Shown: positions 11,001 to 20,124 of the stretch, piece after piece | Layout of the letters: every line of letters begins with the position of its first letter | Position numbering within the stretch: position 1 is the first letter of the stretch | Source: Pararge aegeria | Taxonomy: Eukaryota; Arthropoda; Insecta; Lepidoptera; Nymphalidae | Length of the DNA stretch: 64,000 nt | Assembly (NCBI RefSeq): GCF_905163445.1 | Contig: NC_053205.1 | Coordinates: 4,859,001-4,923,000 of the forward strand | Direction of reading: 5' to 3' | Notes under the pieces: model-generated | Databases searched by the model: none | The model's input: only the letters and a program-made list of their open reading frames with translations | Told to the model about the DNA's origin: nothing | Position numbers and translations under genes: made by a program

Positions 11001-14000
11001 TTTTGACAACATCATTAGTTAATTTCATTGCTTTTACAGTTTTTAATTTTGCTAACTAATAATTCATGTTTTTACCTCTGCATTGATTTAAAATTCCAAG
11101 TTGTGGAAACACACTTTGGGTTCTTATTTATATATCGACTAGCCGTTTCCAGCCCGCTTCGCTGGGCGAATTGAAAAAGGAAATAAATTACATTTTATGT
11201 TTCATTTTTATTTATTTTTTTCATATTTTTATTATTCTCCTTTTTTTATTTTTGTATGAACATAAATAGGCCCCGCGGATAGAACTGTAAGCATCGATAT
11301 TGTTTAGACTTACTCAAATTCCAAATTCCATCGATTTAGCCTGTATCTTTCATCCAGGTGATTTTTCTCACTAATATTCATTGTAACTTTCAATGTGCAA
11401 TCATTATAACATTTCCGTGCCTTTCTTCCAAAAATTAATAATAATTGACATAAAGAAAAAAATTTGAAATGAGCATTGAAAGTTTAAGTTAAAGTCATTG
11501 CAAGTCTCATATGTGAAGTTGAAATCTGTCTAGGTTCAAGTGCGCCGAATTTTCTGTTAACTAAAATTTTCTCAGTGACATCAATTTTTTATAGAAAATT
11601 AATTGTGCATGTTTTTTATGAATTCTATTGGAATAAGTAACTAAATTTCTTTTCCACATCTCATGTGCTTGGAAAATGCATTCATTTTAATCTGTTACAT
11701 TTCCGCGATCCCGCAATAAAAGAATTCGTCGGTTATGTAGTCTGCAAAAGTAAAATGAATGTAAAATTCTTAGTCCGTTGATTGGATAGCTACATGTAAA
11801 GTTAAGTTTTTGAAACCTCTCAATGACTTTTTCTCCGCTGCCAAAAAGACGATTGTTGTAAGGAAATACACGAATATCCCTACATACACGAAGATCCCCA
11901 CCAAATTTGGAGTCCGTAGAAGTTACAGGTTAGAAATAAAAATTTTAGATTTTAACACCCACCCCCGCAATTCCTGTCGGAAGTAGACTTTATTGAAATC
12001 CATTTTGAGATGTTCTTTATGTGAATAATAAAAGATTCCTACCATATTTAGAATTTTTAGAAGCTATATTTCGAAATTGAAATTTTTTATTGTTAACACC
12101 CACCCCCGCGAACCTTATTGGAGGTGATTCATTGTAAAATCCGCTCGAAGATCATTTTTATATTACATATAGAACACTCTCACTAAATTTGGAGTCTATA
12201 GGAGCTATCGCTTGGAAATTGAAAATTTTCATTGTTAACGCCCCTGCAATCTTCTTTGGGGCGGGATATCGTAAAATTTGTTCATAAATCATTTTTACAT
12301 CACTTATAGAAAATTCCTACAAAATTTGGAGCTTGTAGGAGCTTAAGCTAGAAAATTAAAAATATTAATTGTTAATACACACCCCCGCAACCCCCTGTGG
12401 GGTGAGCTATCGTAAAATTCGTTCATAGCCTATTTCTACACCTCTTACAGAAGATTCCTACCAAATTTGAAGTCTATAGGAGCTATAGTTTAAAAACGGG
12501 AATTGTTCATTGTTAACGCCCCCGCAATCCCCTTTGGGGAATGAATTTCTTAAAATCTATTCATAGCTGACCTCTACATAGCAAAAGTAATATTCCTACC
12601 AAGTTTCACGTTTCTAAGTCCACGGGAACCATAATCCCGAGATTTCGTGGTGAGTGACTATATAGATGGGAATTCTTCGATTATCATCGAAATTTTTAAC
12701 TTTTTATCGGGCTTTTTTAAAATTTTCTTACATACAAAACTTTCTCCTGACAATTCTGAAGATAAAAAAAAGCCCAATTGGTCCAGCCGTTCTCCACTAC
12801 CGTGAGTAGATTCTTAGCTGAATGTAAAAAACCATAATCCGTTTAATACACTCTGTTGAAATCCATGAAAACAAAAGAATCAAGAGAAAATGCTTTTGTT
12901 TTTATTAGCGGGATAAATGTTCATAAAAGTAAAACAGCAATAAAAAAATGAAGGAATGTTGGAATTCAAAAAATAGATAGCCATAAACCATCTAGGAAAA
13001 ATTTCGCATCGAATGGTGGTAGTTTCATGTCGATACGATCAGTGGTTTAGGCGTGATTGAGCCTCAAACGAAGACCATTTTCATTATGTATATATATATA
13101 GAGAAGATTAAACTGTTATAGTACTATATAGTTATTAACTGTTTTGTGTACCTAAGAATGTAAATAAATAAATACAAACCAAGTGCCATACATCGGCGTA
13201 CCCAGCGGCCAAGTGATGTTTATAGGCCAGATCGGCGGAATACCTGCTGGCCTTTGCAGCTGGATATCTGATTTTTTGAGGGAACGGTCTTTTCGAGTGG
13301 TTGTTGATGGCCACTCTTCTGACCTCATGGCTGTCAATGCCGGTGTTCCTCAGGGATCTGTCCTCTCCGCTACTCTCTTTCTGCTGCACATCAACGATCT
13401 TTTGAATCCCAATATTTTTGGGTACGCTGATGACAGCACCGTTACGGAGAGGTACTTGTCCAGCCCTAGGGCCAGTGCTAATGATATCCTTGTACATAGA
13501 GAGTCCTTGGTGGAGCGTATTAACTTGACTCTAAAAGAGGTGTCTGATTGGAGTGACGCCAATTTGGTTAAGTTCAACGCTGCCAAGACGCAGACGTGTT
13601 TATTTTCCGCAAAAAAGAGCCCTTTCACCTTGGCTCCCACTTTCCGGGGTGTATCCGTTACAATTAGCGACCATATTGAGCTCTTGGGTGTCAACATCTC
13701 ATCCAATCTCAATATTGGCAAGTGCATCGAGTCTAAAGTCAAAGTGGCAGCTAAAAAACTTGGTATCCTCAATAAAGTAAGGCGGTACTTCACGCCAGGT
13801 CAACGCCTCGCACTGTACCAGGCTCAAGTGCGAACAAGCATGGAGTACTGTAGTCACCTGTGGGGTGGCTCTGCCAAGTACCAACTTGAAGCTTTGGATT
13901 CGTCGGCGCCAGCAGAATTATAGGCGACAATTCGTTAACGCAGGCGAAACTACATAGTCTCCAGCACCGACGCAATGTTGCCTGTTTATCGGTTTTTTAC

Positions 14001-17000
14001 CGGATATACTTCGGTGAGTGTGCTCAGGAACTTCACAATATTGTTCCCCCTTCCCCGTTCTACCACAGAACAGCGAGACACCGAGAGCGGTGGCATCCTT
14101 ATGTGGTTGATATCCCATCAACACGCACGAAACGTTTTTTATCCACGTTTCTGATACGTGCCGCTAAGATGTGGAACGCCCTCCCGGTAACTGTGTTTCC
14201 TGCCACGTATAATTTAAGTACCTTCAAGGCTAGAGTGAATAGGCTTTTTCTAAGCAAGCGTGCTCCAACCTAGACCTCATCATTGCTTTCTAACGGGCAT
14301 GATTGTCGTCAAACGCTGGCCTATCGTTAATAAAAAAAAAAAAAAAAACTGTATTTTTTTTCATTTTTGTCTGTCTGTCTGTACATTGGTCACCATACAT
14401 TTATAATAGAGTGAATAAATATATTTCATAAGTTTCCCTGTAAAAATATTAAATCAAAACAAGCATATTTATTTTTTCATACAAACTAATTCGGAACATC
14501 AAGTGTTTACTTATGACAACCCTATTGAAGATAAAAAACCGACTCGCGCATAGTACCTACGCTACCGTAAAGCGGGGTAAATTGGTCCAATCTTCACATT
14601 CAACTGGAATTTCAACCTTCTTTCATGAGGCATAGGTTATATTAAGGAATACTTAAGAATGTAGTAAGATCTATTAGATAATAAGTAGCTTTAGATTCCC
14701 AAGTTATTACTATATTTTGAGAAATTCAACAAAAACTCTATCGGATTCCAATTTACACCTAAAAGGGATAACAGGTTCAAGTGAGAGGTTAATCGGCATT
14801 TTAACCAGGGCTGTCACTCCATCCATTTATGATTAACCCATTCATTCCTATTTTCCCCCAATCACGGTACGCGACGCGTACCTAATAAAGTTAAAGGAGT
14901 AACTTGATTTTAATTTTGCATGTGATGTTAGGCCTGTACCAGATTTGTTTCAGGAATGGTTTACTCAAAAACCATTAGCATTACGCTTCCACAGATAAGT
15001 CTCAGCGACTGTAAATAATGTACCTCTAAAGTCTGTGAAGTATTTCGGTTTTCATTTACAAGTTGTAATATAGACAGTGTAATATTAGAAAACCACCCGT
15101 GTTGTTTTATTAGTTACCTCATGATGTTGGAAGGTGTCGACTCTGTGAGCGACAGTCATCACGACTGATGGGTTTATCAGAGTGCCGCCGCCGACATAGT
15201 TTTCATCCAACCAGAGCCCTCCCCCATAGCTGGATTTAAAAAAAAAAACTGGTTATTTTCTTAAATTATTACACTATATTAACACTAATTGAAAATAAAT
15301 TTTTATTTATTAATGATACATATTTGTTCCTTTAAAATATAAATATAACCTAAAATAAACTATTTAAAACTAAATAAAATCTAAAACGTCCTCGAAACCA
15401 CCGCAGCGAGGCACAGTTCCTAAGATGCTGGCAGCATTGCCCCTTTGGATTGCCAAACTAATTCGTTGGCCAAGGTAACTGCCCGCTCTAGGATCACCGG
15501 TAGACTCGATAACCCTTTTCGATAATTCTTTAACACTAATTTTATAATTGCAAGATGTTATTTATTTGTTATGGAATTAACAGTATTTCTGATTTTTTAT
15601 TATATTTTAATATAATCATAATTTTGCTGCTTTTATAACTTTTATTACTTTAATAGGAATAACCTGTGCTTCACTTTATTTATTTATTTCATTATTTTTA
15701 TTTATCTATTTAGTTTGCCGTATCGTCACTCGGGTCTAAGCTGAAAATCAGCGGCATTACAGCGGCGTACATCCTTTCTGTGTGGTGTTACACACAGACA
15801 TTGTTACTATGTTGTTACTATATTATTTTAAGATGTACTGTTTGTAACACTTAACATGAATAAATGTATTTTCTTTCTTTCTTTCTGAATATTAATAATT
15901 GGCGGACCAAGCAGATGCTGTGTGGAAATGGAATTGCATTTTTTTTTATGAGGTACCTACCTATGTACAGTTTTGTAATTTATGTTTATTATTTAAGTAT
16001 TACTTTGTGCACACCCTAACCCTTCTTCTTAACTTCATGTAGAGATCGCTTTTAAGCGATAAGGCCGCCTATTGTACCTTTTCTCCTTTTTTTTCTAATG
16101 CTTGTTTTTTTTATTATTTAATTTCGTGTAAAATACAAATAAACAAATAAATTTTTATGCATTCAGTATTTTCACCGCGATGCGCGGCCAAGATACAGAC
16201 AGAAAGAGAAAAATTAAAAATTTACAGTTTTGGGTTTCAGTATCGAAATTTTTTTGAAGAGCATCAATTATATTTTTTAAATATCTTTAATAATTGAAAA
16301 AAAAAAATGTTTATTTGGGTAAATAAAATTACTGTAAACGCTTTTTTTTTTTTGGCTGGAGCCTTTTTTAAAGGGTAGTAATACTGCCCCTGTGTCAGAA
16401 GGCACCGCTCTTCCATAAAAAGAAATAAACATGCAAGCACGTGTAGCTATACAAACAAAAAAAAAATATATAAAAATGTTCATGTTTGTGGCAATCGAAC
16501 CCTCGATATCACAGATAGACTTCATAGGTATGAACAGTTAGTACTCACTTTTTCTTCAGCAGTGCGACCATCCAGGGGAATTCCCCGAAATCTGCGTAAG
16601 TGCCGGTCATCTCCCTGAAAACGCCGCCGGGGTAGCTGTAACCACACCCGGGTGCCGGCGCCATTACCGGGACGACTGGAAGCGATCTCACTTTGTCGTG
16701 AGGGCAGCACATCTTTAAAAACTCACACTGATAAGGTGTGTCTTGAGATCTGAAACGAAATAATCTGTGATGGCAGCTGAGATGGCTGAATACGGCAAAA
16801 GGTGTAAAATGCTTCTCTAACCTCTCTCTATGTCGTCGTGATCTCATTCTTGAGAGCCGTGACCAGCCACCTTACTAAATGAGTCTTGGATATTCGCGAG
16901 GATGTAATAAATAACAAATGCTGTCAATCCGAGGGTTACCTACTGTTCATATACTTCTCTTTCCCTCCACGCAGCCCGTAATGTAAAACTAAACAATCCT

Positions 17001-20000
17001 TGGCACTATCTTATCGTTCCGAATACCGCCGGCGCTAGAATTATTAAATGTGTTTCCCTAATTTTTTTACCTTAATCTACTGTTAACAGCATCTAGTAGG
17101 AAACATTGCAGTTTCGATCTACTTTCCAAAGGTCCATATTACGATGAGACACTATACGAGAGATAAAACTGTGTCATACATGTGTATTGTCACTTAATTT
17201 GTTTGTATACTCATCGACAGTACCGGTGCGCAAGCAAAACTGTACAACCAGCACAGCCAGCATGCAGGAGACATTTTTATCCTCGGAGATAAAACAAAGT
17301 CCCATAGTTTTGTCAAATAAAGTAACGAAGTTTTGACAAATGAAGGACATATTACAATGTGTAACCGAGTTACGAAATATTATTGAAGGATGGTGTTCTT
17401 AGCATTAAATATAATGTGTTTACATTTCTATCTCATACCTGTATGAATGAATGAATACACTTTTATTGTACACCAAAGAAAAAAAAAAGTAGTTAAAAAG
17501 ATATAAATACAAAGCAAGAGAGTACTATTTGGTGGCCTTATCGCTACATAGCGATTTCAGGTAACCAAAGGCGTAAAAGGAAAAAAACATTGAAAAGAGG
17601 TAGGTGGTGCAATGAATAAGATTTAAAAATTATACAAATATATAAATACATATATTACATATAAATACAAATAAGATATAAACATACATGAAATTACCTA
17701 TAATTAATGCAAACCACTAACAATCATGTACAGCATATATTAATTGTACTTTGTATGATATAATAATTGATATATATATATTTATTTTTAATTTGGTAAC
17801 TGCTCTGCTCTTGTGTACAACCTAACCTTTAAGTCTGTGTTTTTTTTCCCTTTCTTTTGTTGGGATGCCTGGCAGAAATCGCGTTTTAGCGATAAGGCCG
17901 CCCATTGCACCTGTGTTTTATTGTGTTGTTTTTGTTTATAATTTAATTTCTGTTAGGTGTACAATAAAGTGTATTTTCATTTTCATTTTTTTTTTCATTA
18001 ATATGTACCTGTATATGAAGTCGTCACTGGGATCTATCTTAGGCGGTTCCATATCGCACATCGAGTGCTTCACACATCTTCCTTCATCTTGATCCTCAGT
18101 ATAACATATAGTGGGATCTGTAATTTATAAATGAATTGTTTTTTGTAATGTGGCGGTATTCACTTTACCTAACTAGATAGCGCCAGAATATAACGCTAAC
18201 GAAGCTTTGACAAATGAAGGACATATTACAATGTGTAACTGTAGGAAACATTGCAGTTTCGATCTACTTTTCAAAGGTTCTTATTACGATAAGACACTAT
18301 ACGAGAGATAAAACTGTGTCATATGTGTGTATTGTCAGTTAATTTGTTTGTATACTCATCGATAGTACCGGTGCGCAAGCAAAACGGTACAACCAGCACT
18401 GCTAGCATGCAGGAGACATTTTTATCCTCGGAGATAAAACAGAGTCCCTCAGTTTTGTCAAATAAAGTAACGAAGTTTTGACAAATGAAGGACATATTAC
18501 AATGTGTAACTGTAGGAAACATTGCAGTTTCGATCTACTTTTCAAAGGTTCTTATTACGATAAGACACTATACGAGAGATAAAACTGTGTCATATGTGTG
18601 TATTGTCAGTTAATTTGTTTGTATACTCTTCTATAGTACCGGTGCGCAAGCAAAACGGTACAACCAGCACTGCTAGCATGCAGGAGACATTTTTATCCTC
18701 GGAGATAAAACAGAGTCCCTCAGTTTTGTCAAATAAAGTAACGAAGTTTTGACAAATGAAGGACATATTACAATGTGTAACCGAGTTACGAAATATTATT
18801 GAAGGGTGCAAAAGTATAATTCATATGGAGCATATTTATTTTTCCATACAAACTAATTCACTAAGTGTTTAACCCTATTGAAGATAAAAGACTGACACGC
18901 GCATAGTATCTACGCTATGCGATGCGTACCTAATAACGTGGACAAGAGTAACTTCATTTATATTTGCATCTGAGGCTGTATCTGATTTATTTTAATAAAA
19001 ACTATGGCAGTTGTTTACTCGAAAACTAGATAGATACTAGGTTTCACAGATAAGTCGCGGATACTACAACAATACACACATCGCCACCTAGCCCCAAAGT
19101 AAGCGTAGCTTGTGTTATGGGTACTAAGATGACTGATGAATATTTTTACGAATTATATATACATAAAAAGTATTTAAATAAGAAAATACATATAAACACC
19201 CAGACACTGAAAAACACTTAATGCTCATCACACAAACATTTTCCAGTTGTGGGAATCAAACCCACGGCCTTGGACTCAGAAAGCAGGGTCGCTGCCCACT
19301 GCGCCAGTCGGCCGTCAAACGTGACGTAAACGTGTGGTAAATGCGTTTAATTGTTATAGTTTATTAACGGGTTTGGTGGAAGTTGGTTTTTTTAGTTTTT
19401 TTTGGTGGCTAGGCGCTAAACTGTGTAGACATATTTAAAATCGCTCCTGCTTTTTTAAGCTTTTAATATAAGAAAACAAATATATAATCAAGTTTAATAT
19501 GTACCTCTAGACTCGCAAATTATTCCCAAATAGGATTTGGGGGGGCGATAAATCGATCTAGCTAGGATTCACATATATTGGAATCTCGGAATCGGCTACA
19601 ACAATTTTCATGAAATTTAGTATACAGGGGGTTTCGGGGGCGATAAGTCGATCTAGCTAGGATTCGACCGATAATAACCGATTGGACGCAGAAGAAGTTT
19701 CGCGGGTCAGCTAGTTAATATTTAAATAACATCTATGTAAACGTGTGTATAATGCAAATAAAGATCTATCTATCTATCTATCTAAAAAAGAGGCCAGTGT
19801 AAACATCCTTTGTTTACACTGGCCTCTTTTCATCTTTAGCATCTCCATTGGTGGAGTGGCGTGCACCAGTGGCGTGCACTTCATACATGCATAAAAGCAC
19901 TGCATACCCCAAAATTGATATATATCTCGTAGGCGCAGGAGGATTTTTGTCGTTTTATGCAATTTTCCTGCTGTTTGCATACCCTGGTAAGAAACAAAGT

Positions 20001-20124
20001 GCACGCCACTGCCATTTGCTAACATACCAGGTTGACGCGCAGTATTAAACGTTGTTGATTGCTTCACGTTGAATCTCTCCATAGCTAAACAGCACACCAG
20101 CAGCGCCATAAAAATGGGCACCAT
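4172..20124 (-). CDS. Clip-domain serine protease homolog (catalytic Ser replaced), 8 coding exons
   Basis: Host gene, assembled by hand. Coding exons in order: 20124-20028, 18117-18009, 16749-16549, 15229-15118, 10591-10486, 9993-9818, 6255-6091, 4321-4172. All have AG/GT borders and compatible phases; the total is 1,116 nt, 371 residues plus stop. Residues 1-15 look like a signal peptide. A clip-like Cys-rich domain lies at about 36-90 (CYTED..GRCVKHSMC..QCEFLKMCC). The chymotrypsin-fold domain follows, entered through 'FGEFPWMVAL'. Catalytic His164 (TVAHR) and Asp214 (NDIALL) are present, but the Ser motif reads GDGGSS with Gly at 313, so this is predicted to be a secreted non-proteolytic homolog. 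Insect relatives of this kind (CLIPA, prophenoloxidase-activating factor 2/masquerade-like) act as haemolymph cofactors in melanisation; that role is inferred from the family. The introns are swollen by transposons. Exon 1 has an AG acceptor just before it, so a 5' UTR exon probably lies further right. Confidence 0.9.
4340..4740 (+). repeat. Dispersed repeat of unknown family, copy A
   Basis: This shares long blocks with 14405-15090 and 18780-19070: TTACGAAATA.TATTGAAGG, CATATTTATTTTTCCATA, CCCTATTGAAG.TAAAAGACCGA and CACAGATAAGTCTCAG. All three copies lie in the same orientation in or beside this one gene. No coding capacity or clear termini were seen. Confidence 0.55.
4860..5475. other. GC-rich island in intron 7, origin unclear
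   Basis: A markedly GC-rich block in AT-rich surroundings. The minus-strand translation at 5129-5440 has long open stretches (ANHLRGCYGVTGGVGRARKL) that look like transposon ORF1 material, but I cannot assign a family. It ends in an inverted repeat: TTATTATAGGCAAT (5431-5444) against ATTGCCTATAATAA (5458-5471). Confidence 0.35.
5570..5905 (-). mobile_element. tRNA-derived SINE family B, copy 2
   Basis: On the minus strand it starts ACCTCCCTAGCGCAACGGTG, followed by a B-box-like GGTTTCGATTCCCGG, then the body shared with 3650-3810 and a segment CACTTACCACCAGGTGAG that is repeated in many Lepidoptera. Confidence 0.65.
6091..6255 (-). CDS. SPH exon 7: mutated catalytic-Ser exon
   Basis: Bounded by TTGCAG|ATAACT and ATCGGG|GTAAGG, phase 0 on both sides. 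It encodes residues 268-322 with TCAGGMPNVDTCIGDGGSSL. The usual GDSGGP is GDGGSS here, so the nucleophile Ser is absent. This is a family trait of serine protease homologs, not decay. Confidence 0.87.
6298..6542 (-). mobile_element. tRNA-derived SINE family A, copy 1
   Basis: On the minus strand: ACGGTCGATTGGCGCAGCGG (A box), GTGGGTTCGATTCCC (B box), then the body with TGTGTGATGAGCATGAATAT and the 3' block CATAACACAAGCTACGCTTA. Eight copies or fragments of this SINE lie in the window. Confidence 0.85.
6945..7085 (+). mobile_element. Retroelement 3' fragment, family D, copy 1
   Basis: The block ACACCCGGCTAAGTTTGTTG..TTCTTCTTAGACCAGGGCGC is repeated in reverse at 28500-28690. Probably a LINE or SINE tail. 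Confidence 0.5.
7095..7220. repeat. Short internally repeated segment, also at 19540-19690
   Basis: Contains TTGGAATCTCGGAATC twice and GGGGGCGATAAATCGATCTA once. The same modules occur in the Helitron-like 3' fragment at 19495-19714. Confidence 0.45.
7350..8025 (+). mobile_element. 5'-truncated LINE 3' end with (TATC)n tail
   Basis: The translation, with breaks, reads YRSQLKWLPIRSRRNLHALS and VNLWNGLPRDIRQSQTVNIF, a reverse-transcriptase ORF C-terminus. The 3' UTR carries the hairpin GATCGCTTAAAGCGATAA near 7883-7900, then GCAATAAAGACTT and a (TATC)n microsatellite (7990-8021). Confidence 0.75.
8346..8600 (+). mobile_element. LINE 3' fragment, family E, copy 1
   Basis: Translates to LKKLSFGCWIKDRIQKAEVL followed by ETARIVRRFLTLEP and a stop, then the 3' UTR (CCGGTTGCTTCGGCATTC). 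A reverse-oriented copy sits at 32110-32345. It resembles an insect LINE ORF2 C-terminus. Confidence 0.65.
8601..9319. other. AT-rich intron sequence; small LINE tail
   Basis: No gene seen. Positions ~8755-8830 are a reverse copy of the LINE tail at ~26585-26660 (ACATTTGTGTAAAATGTTAC and a GAAA-rich end). The rest is AT-rich and featureless. Confidence 0.4.
9320..9660 (+). mobile_element. LINE/SINE 3' unit, family F, with hairpin tail
   Basis: The block TCAAGTAGGCCTAATATAAG..ACCACCGGTTCGGAAGGCAG..GAGAAGAAGCCGGCAAGAAA is shared with 10025-10165 and, reversed, with 33110-33255. It is followed by the 3' hairpin GATCGCTTGTAAGCGATAAG (9547-9566) and a tail ending in CGAATAAAGAGTTTAAATAA. Confidence 0.6.
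9624..9849. repeat. 75-79-bp tandem repeat, three units, spanning a splice donor
   Basis: Units start near 9624, 9698 and 9773. Each holds a retroelement tail (GGTGT.CGAATAAA.AGTTTAAA), then ATACC.TCTTCAGGACGTGG and GCGTTGAA, which on the minus strand is the end of SPH exon 6 plus its GT donor. Only the rightmost unit joins the rest of the exon. Confidence 0.85.
9818..9993 (-). CDS. SPH exon 6: catalytic-Asp exon with triplicated donor
   Basis: Bounded by TTGCCAG|AGAAAG and AAGAAG|GTATCA. It encodes residues 209-267, including HNDIALL (Asp214) and CYSMGWGKDFP. Its last ~25 bp and the donor are copied twice more downstream by a tandem duplication (see 9624-9849), so alternative donors exist. 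Confidence 0.85.
10025..10165 (+). mobile_element. Family F repeat, truncated copy
   Basis: Shares AATTCATTTATTTCAAGTAG..CACCGGTTCGGAAGGCAGAT with 9320-9465, but lacks the hairpin tail. It lies in SPH intron 5. Confidence 0.6.
10486..10591 (-). CDS. SPH exon 5
   Basis: Bounded by TTTGCAG|CTGAAA and CCAGAA|GTATGT. It encodes residues 174-208 with CRAGEWNTRNENE and QERDVSRILIHPEF, the typical strand between the His and Asp motifs in clip-domain homologs. Confidence 0.85.
10741..10893 (-). mobile_element. 5'-truncated retroelement copy 2
   Basis: Almost identical to 2076-2231 (CTATAACCTAAAATAAACTA..CGTTGGCCAAGGTAACTGC). It encodes only the final ~30 residues of the retroelement protein. Inserted in SPH intron 4. 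Confidence 0.75.
11139..13107 (-). mobile_element. Non-autonomous Helitron, copy 2 (complete, 1,969 bp)
   Basis: On the minus strand it starts TCTTCTCTATATATATA after a host A (13108) and ends with a GC hairpin (CCCAGCGAAGCGGG) and GGCTAG before a host T (11138). It has no terminal inverted repeat, no coding sequence and no target-site duplication, all as expected for Helitrons. Its 5' 830 bp are nearly identical to 1-799. It fills much of SPH intron 4. Confidence 0.75.
11880..12640. repeat. Six degenerate ~140-bp units inside the Helitron
   Basis: The anchor 'CTACCAAATTTGGAGT' recurs near 11889, 12036, 12181, 12317, 12456 and 12595, spaced 136-147 bp. Each is followed by an AGAAGCTAT-type block, ATTGTTAACACCCACCCCCG and a TTCAT segment. 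Confidence 0.75.
13180..14345 (+). mobile_element. LINE fragment with reverse transcriptase domain and poly(A)
   Basis: A 246-codon open frame (13183-13923) holds the RT palm: GVPQGSVLSATLFLLHINDL and FGYADDSTV (the YADD catalytic motif), then WSDANLVKFNAAKTQ. After a frame break the C-terminal part continues to ~14272 (RAAKMWNALPVTVFP). A 3' UTR and a 17-A tail end near 14345. The 5' half of the RT and the endonuclease are missing, so it is dead on arrival. A reversed copy of its last ~150 bp sits at 20337-20490. Located in SPH intron 4. Confidence 0.8.
14405..15090 (+). repeat. Dispersed repeat of unknown family, copy B
   Basis: Shares blocks with 4340-4740 and 18780-19070, but has an extra ~250-bp insert at ~14560-14860. 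No ORF was recognised. Confidence 0.5.
15118..15229 (-). CDS. SPH exon 4: catalytic-His exon
   Basis: Bounded by ATCCAG|CTATGG and CATGAG|GTAACT. It encodes residues 136-173 with YVGGGTLINPSVVMTVAHRV. His164 occupies the catalytic position, but the usual Cys after it is replaced by Arg. Confidence 0.85.
15291..15529 (-). mobile_element. 5'-truncated retroelement copy 3 with 12-bp target-site duplication
   Basis: Encodes the same C-terminus as copy 1. It is flanked by TTAACACTAATT at 15279-15290 and 15530-15541. Its truncation point (GATAATTCTT) is within a few bases of that of copy 1. It lies in SPH intron 3. Confidence 0.8.
15700..15890 (+). mobile_element. Retroelement 3' tail ending in (TTTC)n
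   Basis: Contains AAGCTGAAAATCAGCGGCAT and AACATGAATAAATGTA before a CTTTCTTTCTTTC tail. It resembles the 3' UTR ending at 26665. Confidence 0.45.
15990..16145 (+). mobile_element. LINE 3' tail with conserved hairpin
   Basis: AGAGATCGCTTTTAAGCGAT followed by AAGGCCGCC near 16042-16070, then an ACAAATAAAC tail. One of seven copies of this hairpin in the window. Confidence 0.6.
16290..16520 (-). mobile_element. tRNA-derived SINE, third family (degraded)
   Basis: On the minus strand: ATATCGAGGGTTCGATTGCC (B-box-like), ending in an AAAAAGCG stretch. It sits just beyond the SPH exon 3 donor. Confidence 0.45.
16549..16749 (-). CDS. SPH exon 3: clip end and linker into protease domain
   Basis: Bounded by TTTCAG|ATCTC and AAAAA|GTGAGT. 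It encodes about residues 69-135: the remaining clip cysteines (QCEFLKMCC), a Pro-rich linker with a CGYSYPGG segment, and the start of the protease fold (FGEFPWMVALLKK). Confidence 0.85.
17088..17395. repeat. ~271-bp repeat unit, isolated copy
   Basis: Starts GTAGGAAACATTGCAGTTTC and ends TTACGAAATATTATTGAAGG. It is about 90 percent similar by eye to the two tandem units at 18240-18785, and lies in SPH intron 2. Confidence 0.75.
17455..17640 (-). mobile_element. LINE 3' tail with hairpin, reversed
   Basis: GGTGGCCTTATCGCTACATAGCGAT at 17530-17554 is the conserved hairpin on the minus strand, beside a CACTTTTATTGTACACC end. Confidence 0.6.
17770..17990 (+). mobile_element. LINE 3' tail with hairpin
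   Basis: GCAGAAATCGCGTTTTAGCG then ATAAGGCCGCC at 17872-17902, then GTACAATAAAGTG and a poly-T-rich tail. With the previous entry it forms a head-to-head pair of the same family, just beside SPH exon 2. Confidence 0.6.
18009..18117 (-). CDS. SPH exon 2: clip domain, first part
   Basis: Bounded by TTACAG|AT and ATACAG|GTACAT. It encodes about residues 33-68, including CYTED and GRCVKHSMC, three clip-type cysteines. It enters in phase 1 and leaves in phase 2, fitting both neighbours. Confidence 0.8.
18160..18790. repeat. Two tandem ~271-bp units plus partial unit
   Basis: GTAGGAAACATTGCAG begins at 18241 and again at 18512 (period 271); a partial unit end (GAAGCTTTGACAAATGAAGG) precedes them at ~18200. 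On the minus strand each unit has a short ORF with CMLAVLVVPFCLRTGTI, a hydrophobic stretch that resembles a signal peptide. Lies in SPH intron 1. Confidence 0.8.
18780..19070 (+). repeat. Dispersed repeat of unknown family, copy C
   Basis: Continues directly from the tandem units; shares CATATTTATTTTTCCATACA and CCCTATTGAAGATAAAAGAC with copies A and B. Confidence 0.55.
19073..19318 (-). mobile_element. tRNA-derived SINE family A, copy 2
   Basis: On the minus strand the head is CGGCCGACTGGCGCAGTGGG, with B box GTGGGTTTGATTCCC and tail CTAGGTGGCGATGTGTG. Confidence 0.85.
19495..19714 (+). mobile_element. Helitron-like 3' fragment
   Basis: Ends TTTCGCGGGTCAGCTAG at 19714 before a host T, the 3' signature also seen on the large Helitrons here. 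The modules GGGGGCGATAA.TCGATCTA and ATTGGAATCTCGGAATCGGC are shared with 7095-7220. Confidence 0.55.
19786..19830. repeat. Perfect 19-bp palindrome, 7-nt loop
   Basis: AAAAGAGGCCAGTGTAAAC (19786-19804) pairs with 19812-19830. It abuts a (TATC)n retroelement tail. Confidence 0.9.
19867..20011. mobile_element. MITE-like element (~145 bp) next to SPH exon 1
   Basis: 15-bp terminal inverted repeats CAGTGGCGTGCACTT (19867-19881) and AAGTGCACGCCACTG (19997-20011). The internal AAAAGCACTGCATACC also occurs at 32830-32855. It ends 17 bp before the exon 1 donor. Confidence 0.7.

Noticed and set aside
18319..18811. Two similar minus-strand ORFs (67 and 73 codons) as genes
   Set aside because: They are the two units of a 271-bp tandem repeat in an intron; similarity reflects duplication, and there is no evidence of expression.
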